In this document: positions 14,563 to 22,486 of the stretch, piece after piece
How positions within the stretch are numbered: position 1 is the stretch's first letter
Layout of the letters: each line of letters starts with the position of its first letter
Assembly (NCBI GenBank): GCA_002424545.1
Contig: DIKL01000020.1
Location: forward strand, 26,195 to 48,680
Direction: 5' to 3'
From: Syntrophaceae bacterium UBA5619
Lineage (GTDB): Bacteria; Desulfobacterota; Syntrophia; Syntrophales; UBA5619
Length of the DNA stretch: 22,486 nucleotides
Program-made: the position numbers and the translations under genes
The notes under the pieces: model-generated
What the model was told of the DNA's origin: nothing
The model's input: only the letters and a program-made list of their open reading frames with translations
Databases searched by the model: none

Positions 14563-14595
14563 GAAGCAAATATATTCAACAGTCCAGGAGTTTCT

Positions 14596-15108
14596 ATGGA
14601 AAGAAAATCATGGGTGATTACCGAAATTATTAATGATATCCGGAAAGTGTTTCAGGTCATCCATGAACATTCAAAAAAGTCAAAACGTGAAACCGGTCTG
14701 ACCGGACCTCAGTTATGGGCCATCAAACTGATCGGGGAACTCTCTTCGGTCAGGGTGTCCGATTTGGCCGCCAAAATGTATATTCAACCTGCTACGGTGG
14801 TTGGAATACTGAACCGTCTTGAATTGCAGGGTCTCATCCAAAGGATACGCACCAATCAAGACAGGCGAGTTGTGAAAATAGAACTGACGGATGCCGGTAA
14901 AGAGATATTGGCAAAAGCACCGCGCGTTGCGCAGCATTTATTGGTGACCAGGCTGGAGGTTCTGCCGCTCACGAAACTGAGAGGCATATCCGCAAGCTTG
15001 GACGAACTGGTTCATATCCTCGGGGCACAGGAAATTCCGCCAAAACTCATTTTATCCCCGGAGTCGAACCGGCCTGCGGAACAGGGAAATCGCGGCAAAA
15101 GCAGATAA
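14596..15108 (+). CDS. MarR-family transcriptional regulator
   Basis: DNA-binding protein of 170 residues with a winged helix-turn-helix. TGPQLWAIKLIGEL leads into the core SVRVSDLAAKMYIQPATVVGILNRLELQGLIQRIRTNQDRRVVKIELTDAG-like region (written here as its motifs SDLAAKMYIQPATV, LNRLELQGLI and the wing DRRVVKIELT), typical of MarR. The C-terminal tail after residue 145 (LSPESNRPAEQGNRGKSR) is polar and not conserved. AGGAG lies 5 bp before the ATG. It is the first gene of a rightward unit with an M23 peptidase, otsAB and treT, and diverges from the glucosylglycerate-type operon, which makes it the prime candidate regulator of both. Its ligand is unknown; no cysteine redox switch is evident. 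Confidence 0.9.
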   Translation: MERKSWVITEIINDIRKVFQVIHEHSKKSKRETGLTGPQLWAIKLIGELSSVRVSDLAAKMYIQPATVVGILNRLELQGLIQRIRTNQDRRVVKIELTDAGKEILAKAPRVAQHLLVTRLEVLPLTKLRGISASLDELVHILGAQEIPPKLILSPESNRPAEQGNRGKSR

Positions 15109-15198
15109 ACCATTTGCAGCATAAGACCATCCATGGTTATCAAATGAGACGGAAACATTCCCTGTTCCCGTGGGGATTTTTTGATGAGGGTTTGACGT

Positions 15199-16434
15199 TT
15201 GAAAAGAAAAATGACGCTGCTATTGGCCTTGGCGGTTTTGGTCGTTATATGTCTGGGCCTTAAAATCATTCCGTCGTTTGATGGCGATACCGAACAAAAC
15301 GCTTCCCCGGTCATGCCGGAGCTCCGTGCCATTCAGGATCAGGTCCTGAAAGGAGAGACCTTCCTGGCCATTTTCGCCAAGCACGGCCTCGACATCCGGG
15401 AGCTTTTTGCGATGAGGGAAGTGGCGGCCAAGGTTCATCCGCTGCGGACAGTACATCCCGGACGGTCTTACACGGTGACTGTTGACGGTCAGAATCGGGT
15501 CCGTTCTTTCATTTACCGGATCAACCGGGATTCTCTTCTGAAAATCCGGAAAATCTCAACAGGTTTTCAAGCGGAAAAGGTCGATATCGCGTATCAAAAA
15601 AAACTTCTGGCCTTATCTGGGACCATCGAAGACAACCTGATCTCCTCCATCGGCCAGGACCATGAGCATCTGCTGCTGGCTTTGCAGCTTACGGATATCT
15701 TCGCCTGTCATATCGATTTTACGGCTGATCTGCGAAAGAACGATTCCTACCGCATCATCGTCGAAGGTTTGTTTCACGATGAGACCTTCGTCCGGTATGG
15801 AAATATTGTCGGCGCTGATTTTGTGAACGACGGCGAGATCTTCAGGGCCTATCGTTTCGAACATGAGGGCAAATCCGATTATTATGACGAGCAGGGAAAA
15901 TCACTACGAAAGGCCTTTTTAAAAACGCCTCTCAATTTCCGGAGGATCAGCTCCGGCTTCTCCAAGGGACGTTTTCATCCCATTCTCAAAATCCGAAGGC
16001 CCCATCATGGTCTCGATTACGCGGCAGCATTCGGAACCCCTGTTTCCACCGTCGGCGATGGGACGGTCCTGTTTGCCGGCAGAAAGGGTTCCTACGGAAA
16101 CATGGTCATCATCAAACATCCCAATGGCTGGAAAACGACCTACGGCCATTTATCGAAAATTGCCAAGGGAATCAAAAAAGGTAGGCGCGTGGAGCAGGGC
16201 CAGATGATCGGCAATGTCGGATCAACCGGTCTTGCCACGGGACCCCATCTCCACTACGAACTCAGGATCCGTGATCAATGCGTCAATCCGCTGAAGACAA
16301 AAATTCCTGATGGCTGGCCGATCCCCCGCCAAGAGCTGGTCACTTTCAAGCTGCTTCGGGATCGGATGGATTCCTACTTCTCGAATATGGAGGTTTGCGA
16401 TACGCAGCGGAAGCCGGTGCGGGAATCAACATAG
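15199..16434 (+). CDS. M23-family murein endopeptidase (MepM-like)
   Basis: Periplasmic, membrane-anchored zinc peptidase of 411 residues. An N-terminal hydrophobic segment (about 4-25) is followed by an OapA/LysM-like region with GETFLAIFAKHGL and HPGRSYTV, then a second domain (about 135-245). The lysostaphin-type catalytic domain (about 255-375) has H269-x3-D273 in HHGLDYAA and H350-L-H352 in GPHLHYELR. The family cleaves D-Ala-meso-DAP cross-links during wall growth. The start is a TTG at 15199 with GAGGG 7 bp upstream; an ATG four codons on is an alternative. It lies between marR and otsAB, so a wall hydrolase appears to be co-expressed with osmolyte synthesis. The 90 bp before it contain a weak C-run/G-run hairpin followed by T6, too poor to call a terminator. 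Confidence 0.92.
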   Translation: MKRKMTLLLALAVLVVICLGLKIIPSFDGDTEQNASPVMPELRAIQDQVLKGETFLAIFAKHGLDIRELFAMREVAAKVHPLRTVHPGRSYTVTVDGQNRVRSFIYRINRDSLLKIRKISTGFQAEKVDIAYQKKLLALSGTIEDNLISSIGQDHEHLLLALQLTDIFACHIDFTADLRKNDSYRIIVEGLFHDETFVRYGNIVGADFVNDGEIFRAYRFEHEGKSDYYDEQGKSLRKAFLKTPLNFRRISSGFSKGRFHPILKIRRPHHGLDYAAAFGTPVSTVGDGTVLFAGRKGSYGNMVIIKHPNGWKTTYGHLSKIAKGIKKGRRVEQGQMIGNVGSTGLATGPHLHYELRIRDQCVNPLKTKIPDGWPIPRQELVTFKLLRDRMDSYFSNMEVCDTQRKPVREST

Positions 16435-16508
16435 GCAAGGATGACCAAACCCGTCTTCAACCGGTGGTCGTTTACTGAAACGACGGGGATAGGGATAAAA
16501 ATTCCATT

Positions 16509-18719
16509 ATGGATATTCTCAATAAAAAAAGAATTTTGATTGTCTCCAACCGACTTCCGGTGACGATCCGGTATCGTGAGGACATTCCTGAAGTGGCGCC
16601 CAGCAGCGGGGGGTTGGTGAGCGGGCTTCTCTCTTTGCATGACGAGTACGAGACCCTGTGGATCGGTTGGCCGGGATTTGTCGCAAAGAAGGACCGGCAG
16701 GCAATCAGCAAAAAACTCATGGGGGCTTATAACTATCACCCCGTTTTTATGTCCGAACAGGTTTCGGAACGCTATTACGAGGGTTTTTCAAACCGGACCC
16801 TCTGGCCCATATTTCACTCCCTCCCAAGCAACGCCAAGTATTCGTCGGTCGAATGGGAGGCTTACAAAAAAGCCAATGAGCTCTTCAGCCGGAAGGTGCT
16901 CGAGTTTTACAGGTCCGGCGACACCATCTGGATCCACGATTACCACCTCCTGCTGATCTCACGGTACCTTCGCGAACACCTTCCCGACGCTACGATGGGA
17001 TTCTTTCTCCATATCCCCTTTCCGCAATACGACATCTTTCGCCTTATGCCTCAGCATCGGGAAATCCTGGAGAGCATGCTCAACTTGGACCTGATCGGCT
17101 TTCACACGCATGATTACGCACAGGCATTCCTCGGCTGCGTGCGTCGGACACTGGGAATAGACAACAATCTCGGTCAGATTATAGATGGCAAGCGCGCTTT
17201 ACAGGTCGATGTATTCCCCATGGGGATCGACTTTGCAAAGTATTCGACGGCTGTGCGCAATCCTTCACTCCAAAGGGAAATCGAAAAGATCCGCCGAATG
17301 AATACAATGAAGACCGTGTTCAATGTTTCCCGCCTGGATTACACGAAAGGCATTCCGCAAAGCCTCCGCGCAATCCGGCTGTTCTTCCGGCGGTATCCGC
17401 AATGGCGCGAGAGGAGCGTGTTCGTGCTCGTCGTTGTTCCATCCCGGGAACGGGTCGAGCGTTACGCCACACTCAAGCGGGAAATCGATGAATGTGTCGG
17501 CAACATCAACAGCGAATTCGGGTCGCTCGACTGGACTCCGATCAGCTACATTTATCGATCTCTCAGCTTCGGCGAGTTGATCGGCCTTTACGACATTGCC
17601 GATGTAGCGCTCATCACACCGCTTCGCGATGGAATGAATCTCATTGCAAAAGAATACCTGGCCGTCAAACAGGACAATACCGGCGTGCTGATCCTCAGCG
17701 AGATGGCCGGATCTGCAAAAGAGTTGGTGGAGGCCATCCAGGTCAATCCCAATAACGAGGAGGAAATCTGCGAAGGACTGCACCATGCCCTGACGATGCC
17801 GCCCGAAGAACAGCAACGTCGCAACCGTTCCATGCGGGAACGTTTGCAAACCCACAATATCGAACGATGGACCCATCATTTTTTGACCAGATTGCGGGAG
17901 ATCAAGGAAATCACGGAGGAACTCGGGGTGAGGCATCTCGATGCCGCATCACGCGCGAATATGGTCACCCAATTTGCGATTGCGGAAAGCCGTCTGATTC
18001 TGATCGATTATGACGGCACTCTCGTCCCTTTTGCCGATGAACCTGATCGGGCCGTTCCGGACGACGAGCTGATGATCACATTGAATCGACTGACGGCCAT
18101 TCCGCAAACCACGCTGGTGATCGTCAGCGGCCGAGACAGGGGAACCCTGGGAACGTGGTTCAAGGATATCAACGCCATTTTGGTTGCCGAACATGGGGGT
18201 TGGGTGAAGCGCTCTCCCACCGAGGATTGGGAACCGACAATCGTTCCTCCCAATGATACATGGAAGAAGGAGATCCGCCCGCTTCTGAACCTGTATGTGG
18301 ACAGAATCCCTCTGTCGTTCATCGAGGAGAAGGACTTCTCGCTGGTTTGGCATTACCGCAAAGCGGAAAGCGAGTCGGCTTCAACCGCCGCGCATGAATT
18401 GATCGATATGCTCTCCAACCTGACCACCAACCTTCGCACTCATGTCCTGCCGGGAAACAAATGTGTGGAGATTCGATCGACCGGGATCAGCAAGGGGGCC
18501 TTCTTCCAGCGATTCTTTCACTCGGCCTCCTTTTCCTTCCTCTTCGCGGCGGGAGATGATTGGACGGATGAGGATCTGTTTGCGGCCCTACCGAAGGGGG
18601 CCTTTTCCGTCAAAGTGGGGACACAGATTTCCAAGGCTCGATACAATGTGAATGTGTATTCAGACATCCGTTCTTTATTGAACGAATTCACGGAGGCTGC
18701 AAATGCGAGTAATCGATGA
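16509..18719 (+). CDS. otsAB: Fused trehalose-6-phosphate synthase / phosphatase (OtsA-OtsB)
   Basis: Bifunctional cytosolic enzyme of 736 residues. Residues 1-475 are a GT20 trehalose-6-phosphate synthase: SNRLPV near the N-terminus, SSGGLVSG, D144 in WIHDYHL, R275/K280 in RLDYTKG, and D374 in LRDGMNLIAKEYLA, all matching substrate-binding residues of E. coli OtsA. Residues 495-736 are a HAD phosphatase: D500/D502 in LIDYDGTLVPF, VIVSGRD, AEHGGWVK and GDDWTDEDLF. It would convert NDP-glucose plus glucose-6-phosphate to trehalose in one polypeptide. Such fusions occur in many bacteria and in all plants and fungi, but E. coli uses separate proteins. The ATG has only a distant AGGG, so translation may depend on coupling with the upstream gene 74 bp away. 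The downstream treT-like gene overlaps its last 17 bp. Confidence 0.96.
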   Translation: MDILNKKRILIVSNRLPVTIRYREDIPEVAPSSGGLVSGLLSLHDEYETLWIGWPGFVAKKDRQAISKKLMGAYNYHPVFMSEQVSERYYEGFSNRTLWPIFHSLPSNAKYSSVEWEAYKKANELFSRKVLEFYRSGDTIWIHDYHLLLISRYLREHLPDATMGFFLHIPFPQYDIFRLMPQHREILESMLNLDLIGFHTHDYAQAFLGCVRRTLGIDNNLGQIIDGKRALQVDVFPMGIDFAKYSTAVRNPSLQREIEKIRRMNTMKTVFNVSRLDYTKGIPQSLRAIRLFFRRYPQWRERSVFVLVVVPSRERVERYATLKREIDECVGNINSEFGSLDWTPISYIYRSLSFGELIGLYDIADVALITPLRDGMNLIAKEYLAVKQDNTGVLILSEMAGSAKELVEAIQVNPNNEEEICEGLHHALTMPPEEQQRRNRSMRERLQTHNIERWTHHFLTRLREIKEITEELGVRHLDAASRANMVTQFAIAESRLILIDYDGTLVPFADEPDRAVPDDELMITLNRLTAIPQTTLVIVSGRDRGTLGTWFKDINAILVAEHGGWVKRSPTEDWEPTIVPPNDTWKKEIRPLLNLYVDRIPLSFIEEKDFSLVWHYRKAESESASTAAHELIDMLSNLTTNLRTHVLPGNKCVEIRSTGISKGAFFQRFFHSASFSFLFAAGDDWTDEDLFAALPKGAFSVKVGTQISKARYNVNVYSDIRSLLNEFTEAANASNR

Positions 18720-19911
18720 ATACCGAAGCATCGTTGGAGACAAGGTGATCTCCGACATTGTGAAAATGGCCAAAAATCTGTATGGGCTGCGGGTCCTTCA
18801 CATCAACTCCACTTATTATGGCGGCGGCGTGGCCGAGATGCTGTATTCCCTGATTCCGCTTTTGAACGATGTCGGCGTATCGGTCGACTGGCGGATCCTG
18901 CGCGGTACGCCGGAGTTTTTTACCATTACCAAGAAATTCCATAACGCGATCCAGGGAGACCTGATCAACTTGAGCGATATCAAGAAAACCATCTATATCC
19001 AGAATAATCAGGATTTTGCGTCATACTGCCAAATTGACGCGGACTGCGTCATCGTCCATGATCCCCAGCCCCTCCCCCTCATTCGATTCTACAAACGCAA
19101 GCAGCCATGGATCTGGCGCTGCCATGTCGATCTTTCACGGCCCAACCCGCAGCTCTGGGATTACCTCAAGGGATTTATCCTTCGCTACGACCGCGTGATC
19201 GTATCCGATACCCGATACATGAAGGAAGACCTTCCGATGGAGTATTCGGTCATTCATCCAGCTATCGACCCACTCTCTCCCAAAAACAAAGAGATCTCCA
19301 AGGATCTCATCGGGCGGACACTCAAAAAACACGGCGTTCCGACAGACAAGCCGATCTTGACGCAGATTTCGCGCTTCGACAAATGGAAGGATCCGGCCAA
19401 CGTCATCGAGATGTTCAAGCTCGTTAAAGCCAAGATCGATTGCAGGCTCGTCCTGTGCGGCAGCATGGCAGCGGATGATCCGGAAGGCATCCTGATCTAC
19501 CAAAAGATCTTACAGAAGGCCAACAGTCATATCGCGAAGAACGATGTCATCCTCCTGACCGTGGAAGACAACATTCTGGTCAATGCTCTGCAGCGAATCT
19601 CGTCGGTGGTCATTCAAAAATCCATCCGGGAAGGATTCGGGCTCACCGTCACCGAGGCACTCTGGAAGGAGAAGCCGGTCGTCGCCTCAAACGTGGGTGG
19701 GATTCCGCTTCAGATGACGGATGGCGAGACCGGGTATCTGATCGATCCGACCGATATCAAGACCGGCGCCGCACGAATCATTTCCATCCTGGAAAATCCC
19801 GCGGAAGCCAAACGCCTGGGCGCCAACGGCAGGGAAATGGTCTTGAAGAAATTCCTGATCACTCGGCATCTGTATGACGACCTGAAAATGCTGAACGATT
19901 TATTTGGGTAA
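18703..19911 (+). CDS. treT: TreT-like trehalose synthase (GT4 glycosyltransferase)
   Basis: Cytosolic GT-B retaining glycosyltransferase of 402 residues. HINSTYYGGGVAEML near residue 34 is the TreT-type nucleotide/acceptor loop, VIVHDPQPLPLI and WIWRCHVDLSRPN follow, and the GT4 E-x7-E motif is in REGFGLTVTEALW. These blocks match trehalose glycosyltransferring synthase, which joins NDP-glucose and glucose to trehalose reversibly, without a phosphate intermediate. GGAGG lies 6 bp upstream of the ATG, inside the end of otsAB, so the two are translationally coupled. Having both routes side by side is redundant, so it may instead break trehalose down to recover NDP-glucose, or use another acceptor. 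The acceptor cannot be settled from sequence. Confidence 0.85.
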   Translation: MRVIDEYRSIVGDKVISDIVKMAKNLYGLRVLHINSTYYGGGVAEMLYSLIPLLNDVGVSVDWRILRGTPEFFTITKKFHNAIQGDLINLSDIKKTIYIQNNQDFASYCQIDADCVIVHDPQPLPLIRFYKRKQPWIWRCHVDLSRPNPQLWDYLKGFILRYDRVIVSDTRYMKEDLPMEYSVIHPAIDPLSPKNKEISKDLIGRTLKKHGVPTDKPILTQISRFDKWKDPANVIEMFKLVKAKIDCRLVLCGSMAADDPEGILIYQKILQKANSHIAKNDVILLTVEDNILVNALQRISSVVIQKSIREGFGLTVTEALWKEKPVVASNVGGIPLQMTDGETGYLIDPTDIKTGAARIISILENPAEAKRLGANGREMVLKKFLITRHLYDDLKMLNDLFG

Positions 19912-19955
19912 GGCGCGGTTGAGGTCCTCGGCTGTTCAACCACGAGCAAGCGGGT

Positions 19956-20930
19956 CTATGTCGACCGGATTTCCTGGCGCATGAAGATGGCGTAGCAGAT
20001 CCCGAAGCACAGGAAGGTGATCGCGATGATGGAGATCAAAAACGGCGCCACGATCACGACGCTCTGCGCCAGTGGAAGCGGGTTCCGGAAACGGGAGAGC
20101 GACAGCCGTTCCATCGGTCCCATCAGCACGAAGGAGCGCGGCGTTTTCCGGAGCGGGTCGAGGATCGTCGAGGTCGCGTCCCCGTATAGCGTTGCCGGGG
20201 ACAGCAGCGAGGCCACCCTCTGGACCTCCGCATTCTTCAGGAAAGAGTCCGCCGCCTGCTGCATGTCGGCTGTCTGCGTCATCGGCGCGACCGCATCCGC
20301 GAGCAGGCTCCCGCCGAGGCCGATGAAGAAAGAGAGGCCGATCCAGACGGCGAGCGACGCCAGGGCCGAGGTGGCCGTGCTGCGGAAGACGACCGAAAAG
20401 AGAATCGCCGCTCCCAGCCAGAACGAGATGTAGAGGATGCTGAGGACGAGGTAGATCAGCAACCGCCAGAGCTCATCCGCGCCGGGAACCACACCGATCA
20501 GGCGGATGCCCAGACCGGCGATGATCAGCACCAGCGAAACCATCACGATCGTGATCATCGTCATGCCGGCCAGGAATTTCCCGTTGATGATCGCATCCCG
20601 GTAAATCGGTTGGGCGACCAGCTTGCTCAGCGTCCGGCCGGTCCGCTCCCGGTTGATCGCATCGAATCCGAGGATGATCCCGATCAGCGGACCGAAAAAA
20701 CCGATGAACTGGACAAAGGAGAAGAGCTTCCCCGTCGAGGTGAACAGCAGCAGGAAGATGAAGTCCGGCTTGGCCATCCCCTTGAGTTCCTCCTGCATGG
20801 ACATGCCGACCATCGAGGCAATGATCACCCCGACCATGACGATCAGCGCCGTGATCAGCAGGAACCGCATACTGCTGAAATGGTCCTCCATCTCTTTCCG
20901 GTATATCGTAAAAATCCCGCCCAAGGTCAC
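19956..20930 (-). CDS. ABC-2 type transporter permease
   Basis: Inner-membrane permease of 324 residues with about six hydrophobic segments. KEMEDHFSSMRFLLITALIVMV starts the first helix after a cytosolic N-terminus, and FDAINRERTGRTLSKLVAQPIYRDAIINGK is the typical cytosolic loop of ABC-2 exporters (E-R-x-x-G-T/R-L). A large extracytoplasmic loop (about 215-265) is predicted before the last helices. It overlaps the ATPase by four bases (ATGA), so the two form a transporter. The cargo is unknown; such three-gene sets are often linked to antibiotic, lantibiotic or envelope-component export. It converges on treT with a 44-bp gap. Confidence 0.9.
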   Translation of the reverse strand: MTLGGIFTIYRKEMEDHFSSMRFLLITALIVMVGVIIASMVGMSMQEELKGMAKPDFIFLLLFTSTGKLFSFVQFIGFFGPLIGIILGFDAINRERTGRTLSKLVAQPIYRDAIINGKFLAGMTMITIVMVSLVLIIAGLGIRLIGVVPGADELWRLLIYLVLSILYISFWLGAAILFSVVFRSTATSALASLAVWIGLSFFIGLGGSLLADAVAPMTQTADMQQAADSFLKNAEVQRVASLLSPATLYGDATSTILDPLRKTPRSFVLMGPMERLSLSRFRNPLPLAQSVVIVAPFLISIIAITFLCFGICYAIFMRQEIRST

Positions 20931-21682
20931 GCCTCCTTGAAATATTTCATGTAAATCTCTTCGAGGGTGTACGCTTCCCCCGCCTCCAGCCCGAGCCCCC
21001 GTTGCGCAAGTTCCGCGAGCGGCCCGGCGGCGACGAGTTTTCCCTTGATCATGATCCCGATCCGGTCCGAGATCCGTTGGACCTGGTCGAGCAGGTGAGA
21101 CGAAAAGAAGATCGTCATCCGCCGATCCCGGCTAAGACCCTGGATCAGATCGAGCATCCGGTTCGTCCCGTCCGGATCGAGACCGATCGTTGGCTCGTCG
21201 AGAAAAACCACTTTCGGCTCCTTGATCAAGACCTCGGCAATCCCGAGGCGTTGTCTCATTCCCTTTGAATAGGAACCCACCTTTTTGCCCGCCTCCTTCG
21301 CGAGATCGATCTCTTCGAGAAGGCGGTCGATCCTCCCGGCGGAAACGGCATCCGATATCCGGTTCAGGCGGGCGATGTAGCGGAGGTTCTGTCGCGCATC
21401 CATGTCTTCGTAGAAGCCGACGTTTTCCGGCAGGTAGCCGATCAACTCCTTCACTTTCAGCGGATCGCGGGCCGGATCATAACCGCAGACCCGGACCGTC
21501 CCGGAGGTCGGTTCGGTCAGACCGAGGAGCATCAGCATCGTTGTGGTCTTGCCGGCCCCGTTCGGCCCCAGAAATCCGAAGATCTCCCCCTCCGCCACCT
21601 CGAGGGTCAGGCGGTTTACGGCCGTCTGCGCCCCGTAGCGCTTGGTCAGCTCTTCCGTCCGGATGACGATCTCTTTTTCCAC
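20927..21682 (-). CDS. ABC transporter ATP-binding protein
   Basis: Cytosolic ATPase of 251 residues energising the ABC-2 permease. Walker A is GPNGAGKTT (about 39-47), the signature is YSKGMRQRLGIAEVL, Walker B is KVVFLDEP, and the switch histidine is in FFSSHLL. LPENVGFYEDMDARQNLRY is the Q-loop-adjacent region typical of the exporter subfamily (CcmA/BcrA type). The start is GTG at 21682 with GGGGAG 8 bp upstream, one base after the stop of the NEW3-domain gene. Its own stop overlaps the permease start. Confidence 0.96.
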   Translation of the reverse strand: MEKEIVIRTEELTKRYGAQTAVNRLTLEVAEGEIFGFLGPNGAGKTTTMLMLLGLTEPTSGTVRVCGYDPARDPLKVKELIGYLPENVGFYEDMDARQNLRYIARLNRISDAVSAGRIDRLLEEIDLAKEAGKKVGSYSKGMRQRLGIAEVLIKEPKVVFLDEPTIGLDPDGTNRMLDLIQGLSRDRRMTIFFSSHLLDQVQRISDRIGIMIKGKLVAAGPLAELAQRGLGLEAGEAYTLEEIYMKYFKEA

Positions 21683-21683
21683 T

Positions 21684-22486
21684 TCAGCGTCTCCCCATCT
21701 TGATGAACAGGAAACTCAACCCCGCGATCACGAGAAGAATCAGCCCGATTCCAATCCACCCCCACGCCGAGGAGGCCTTCACTGTGACCCGCATTTCCAC
21801 CGTCTTATCCGCTTTTTCGCCGTTCGTCATGACGCCCACGGAATAGTCGCCGACCAGGGACTGCGGCCCCGGCTTGATCGTGACCTCCACCTGCTTCATC
21901 TCGCCGGGTGCGAGGACGTCGATCTTCTCCGGCTTAAAGGTGGTCTCCCAGTTCTCCGGCTTGAAGGAGGAGAAACTGACGTTTCGGTTCGGGGCGGACC
22001 CTGTGTTTTTCACGAACAGCGAAAAGGTGACCGGCTTTCCGGCATAGGCCTCAAGCGACAGGATCCCGTTCGGCGTCCCGGCATCCAACCGGTAGGTGCC
22101 TGTGAGAACAACCGTGAGCTTGACCTCGGCCCTGCTTTCGCCGGAGCTGATCCCGACGATGACCGGATACTCTTTGGCGGCGGCGTTCTGCGCCGGGGTG
22201 ACCTCGACGGCCACGGTCTGGCTCTGCCCCTCTTTCACGCGGATGCTGGAGATCTGTTTCTGCTCGTAGGCGGGTTTGAAATTGATCTCCCATTTCTCCG
22301 GACCGACCGCGGCGAGGTTGAAGGTCCGTTCCATCTCGCTTTTGTTCATCACTTCGAGGGAAAATTCGAATTTGGAGTCGGTCTGTCCCCGGAGAACCGG
22401 GTAGGCGGCATTGATCTGAATGTTGTCCGCGCCGACCTTCCGTTCCTGGACGTTCACGTTCAGCGTGTGCGCGGAGGTGAACCGGC
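21684..22486 (-). CDS. Membrane-anchored NEW3-domain protein (5' end outside window)
   Basis: The frame is open to the window edge, so the N-terminus (presumably a signal peptide and further domain) is missing; a GTG at 22457 is internal. Visible are two beta-sandwich repeats of the NPCBM-associated NEW3 type: one holds PEKWEINFKP and EGQSQTVAVEVTPA, the second holds PENWETTFKP and PGEMKQVEVTIKP, so the domain is internally duplicated. A hydrophobic C-terminal helix (WIGIGLILLVIAGLSFLFI) and KMGRR tail anchor it with the repeats outside the cytosol. It precedes the ATPase by one base, and proteins like this are commonly found with such ABC-2 pairs, presumably as a substrate-binding or wall-contacting partner. 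Its role is not established. Confidence 0.85.
   Translation of the reverse strand, partial: RFTSAHTLNVNVQERKVGADNIQINAAYPVLRGQTDSKFEFSLEVMNKSEMERTFNLAAVGPEKWEINFKPAYEQKQISSIRVKEGQSQTVAVEVTPAQNAAAKEYPVIVGISSGESRAEVKLTVVLTGTYRLDAGTPNGILSLEAYAGKPVTFSLFVKNTGSAPNRNVSFSSFKPENWETTFKPEKIDVLAPGEMKQVEVTIKPGPQSLVGDYSVGVMTNGEKADKTVEMRVTVKASSAWGWIGIGLILLVIAGLSFLFIKMGRR

Noticed and set aside
14431..14580. AT-rich stretch as a scar of horizontal transfer or an attachment site
   Set aside because: No direct repeats, tRNA end, integrase or IS remnants flank it. A divergent promoter region explains the low G+C better.
15109..15198. C-run/G-run hairpin and T6 after marR as a terminator
   Set aside because: The stem is only about three to four base pairs. 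The M23 gene follows closely on the same strand, so read-through is more likely.
19917..19941. GGTTGA / TCAACC inverted repeat between treT and the permease
   Set aside because: Only 6 bp of stem with a 13-nt loop and no T-run on either strand; too weak to call a terminator.

Overview
This is bacterial chromosome with gram-negative traits: a Pal-type lipoprotein, an M23 endopeptidase of the MepM type, strong AGGAGG-type ribosome binding sites and an overall G+C that looks to be in the upper fifties. Rubrerythrin, a YedE-type selenium/sulfur transporter with a TusA partner, a 7TM-HD (PgpH-type) c-di-AMP phosphodiesterase and a glucosylglycerate/trehalose osmolyte block together suggest an anaerobic or microaerophilic deltaproteobacterium (Desulfobacterota, for example a Syntrophus/Smithella-like lineage). 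That placement is inference from gene content and was not tested.

Left part (1-5950). The window opens inside a phosphopantetheinyl-transferase-like gene that converges on and overlaps endonuclease IV (nfo). A rubrerythrin with its own sigma70-like promoter follows and ends at a strong hairpin. That hairpin also covers the 3' end of an opposing pyrimidine-dimer glycosylase-like gene, which lies behind a PLP aminotransferase. Further right on the minus strand is a yedE-tusA pair, preceded by an unusual gene-free leader of about 570 bp with two perfect hairpins and a 12-codon reading frame.

Middle part (5950-10310). A PaaI-type thioesterase is followed 11 bp later by a large membrane HD phosphodiesterase of the c-di-AMP (PgpH) family. 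A ClC-family protein faces it. Both ClC glutamates needed for proton coupling are valine, so it is probably a passive anion channel.

Osmolyte island (10310-19911). A divergent, AT-rich promoter region (about 24 % G+C over 150 bp) separates two transcription units. Leftward: an MPGP-family HAD phosphatase, a mannosylglycerate-synthase-like (GT78-type) enzyme and a glucosyl-3-phosphoglycerate-synthase-like (GT81-type) enzyme, joined by stop/start overlaps or near-overlaps, then a Pal-like lipoprotein. Rightward: a MarR-family regulator, an M23 peptidase, a fused trehalose-6-phosphate synthase/phosphatase and a TreT-like trehalose synthase. Together they can plausibly make glucosylglycerate and/or mannosyl(glucosyl)glycerate plus trehalose. 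The regulator sits at the divergent promoter, and each arm also carries one envelope protein. The nearby c-di-AMP hydrolase and anion channel fit the same osmotic-adaptation theme.

Right end (19956-22486). On the minus strand, a tightly packed ABC-2 exporter unit: a membrane-anchored NEW3-domain protein (cut by the window edge), an ATPase and a permease. No tRNA, rRNA, CRISPR array, insertion sequence or prophage gene was seen.
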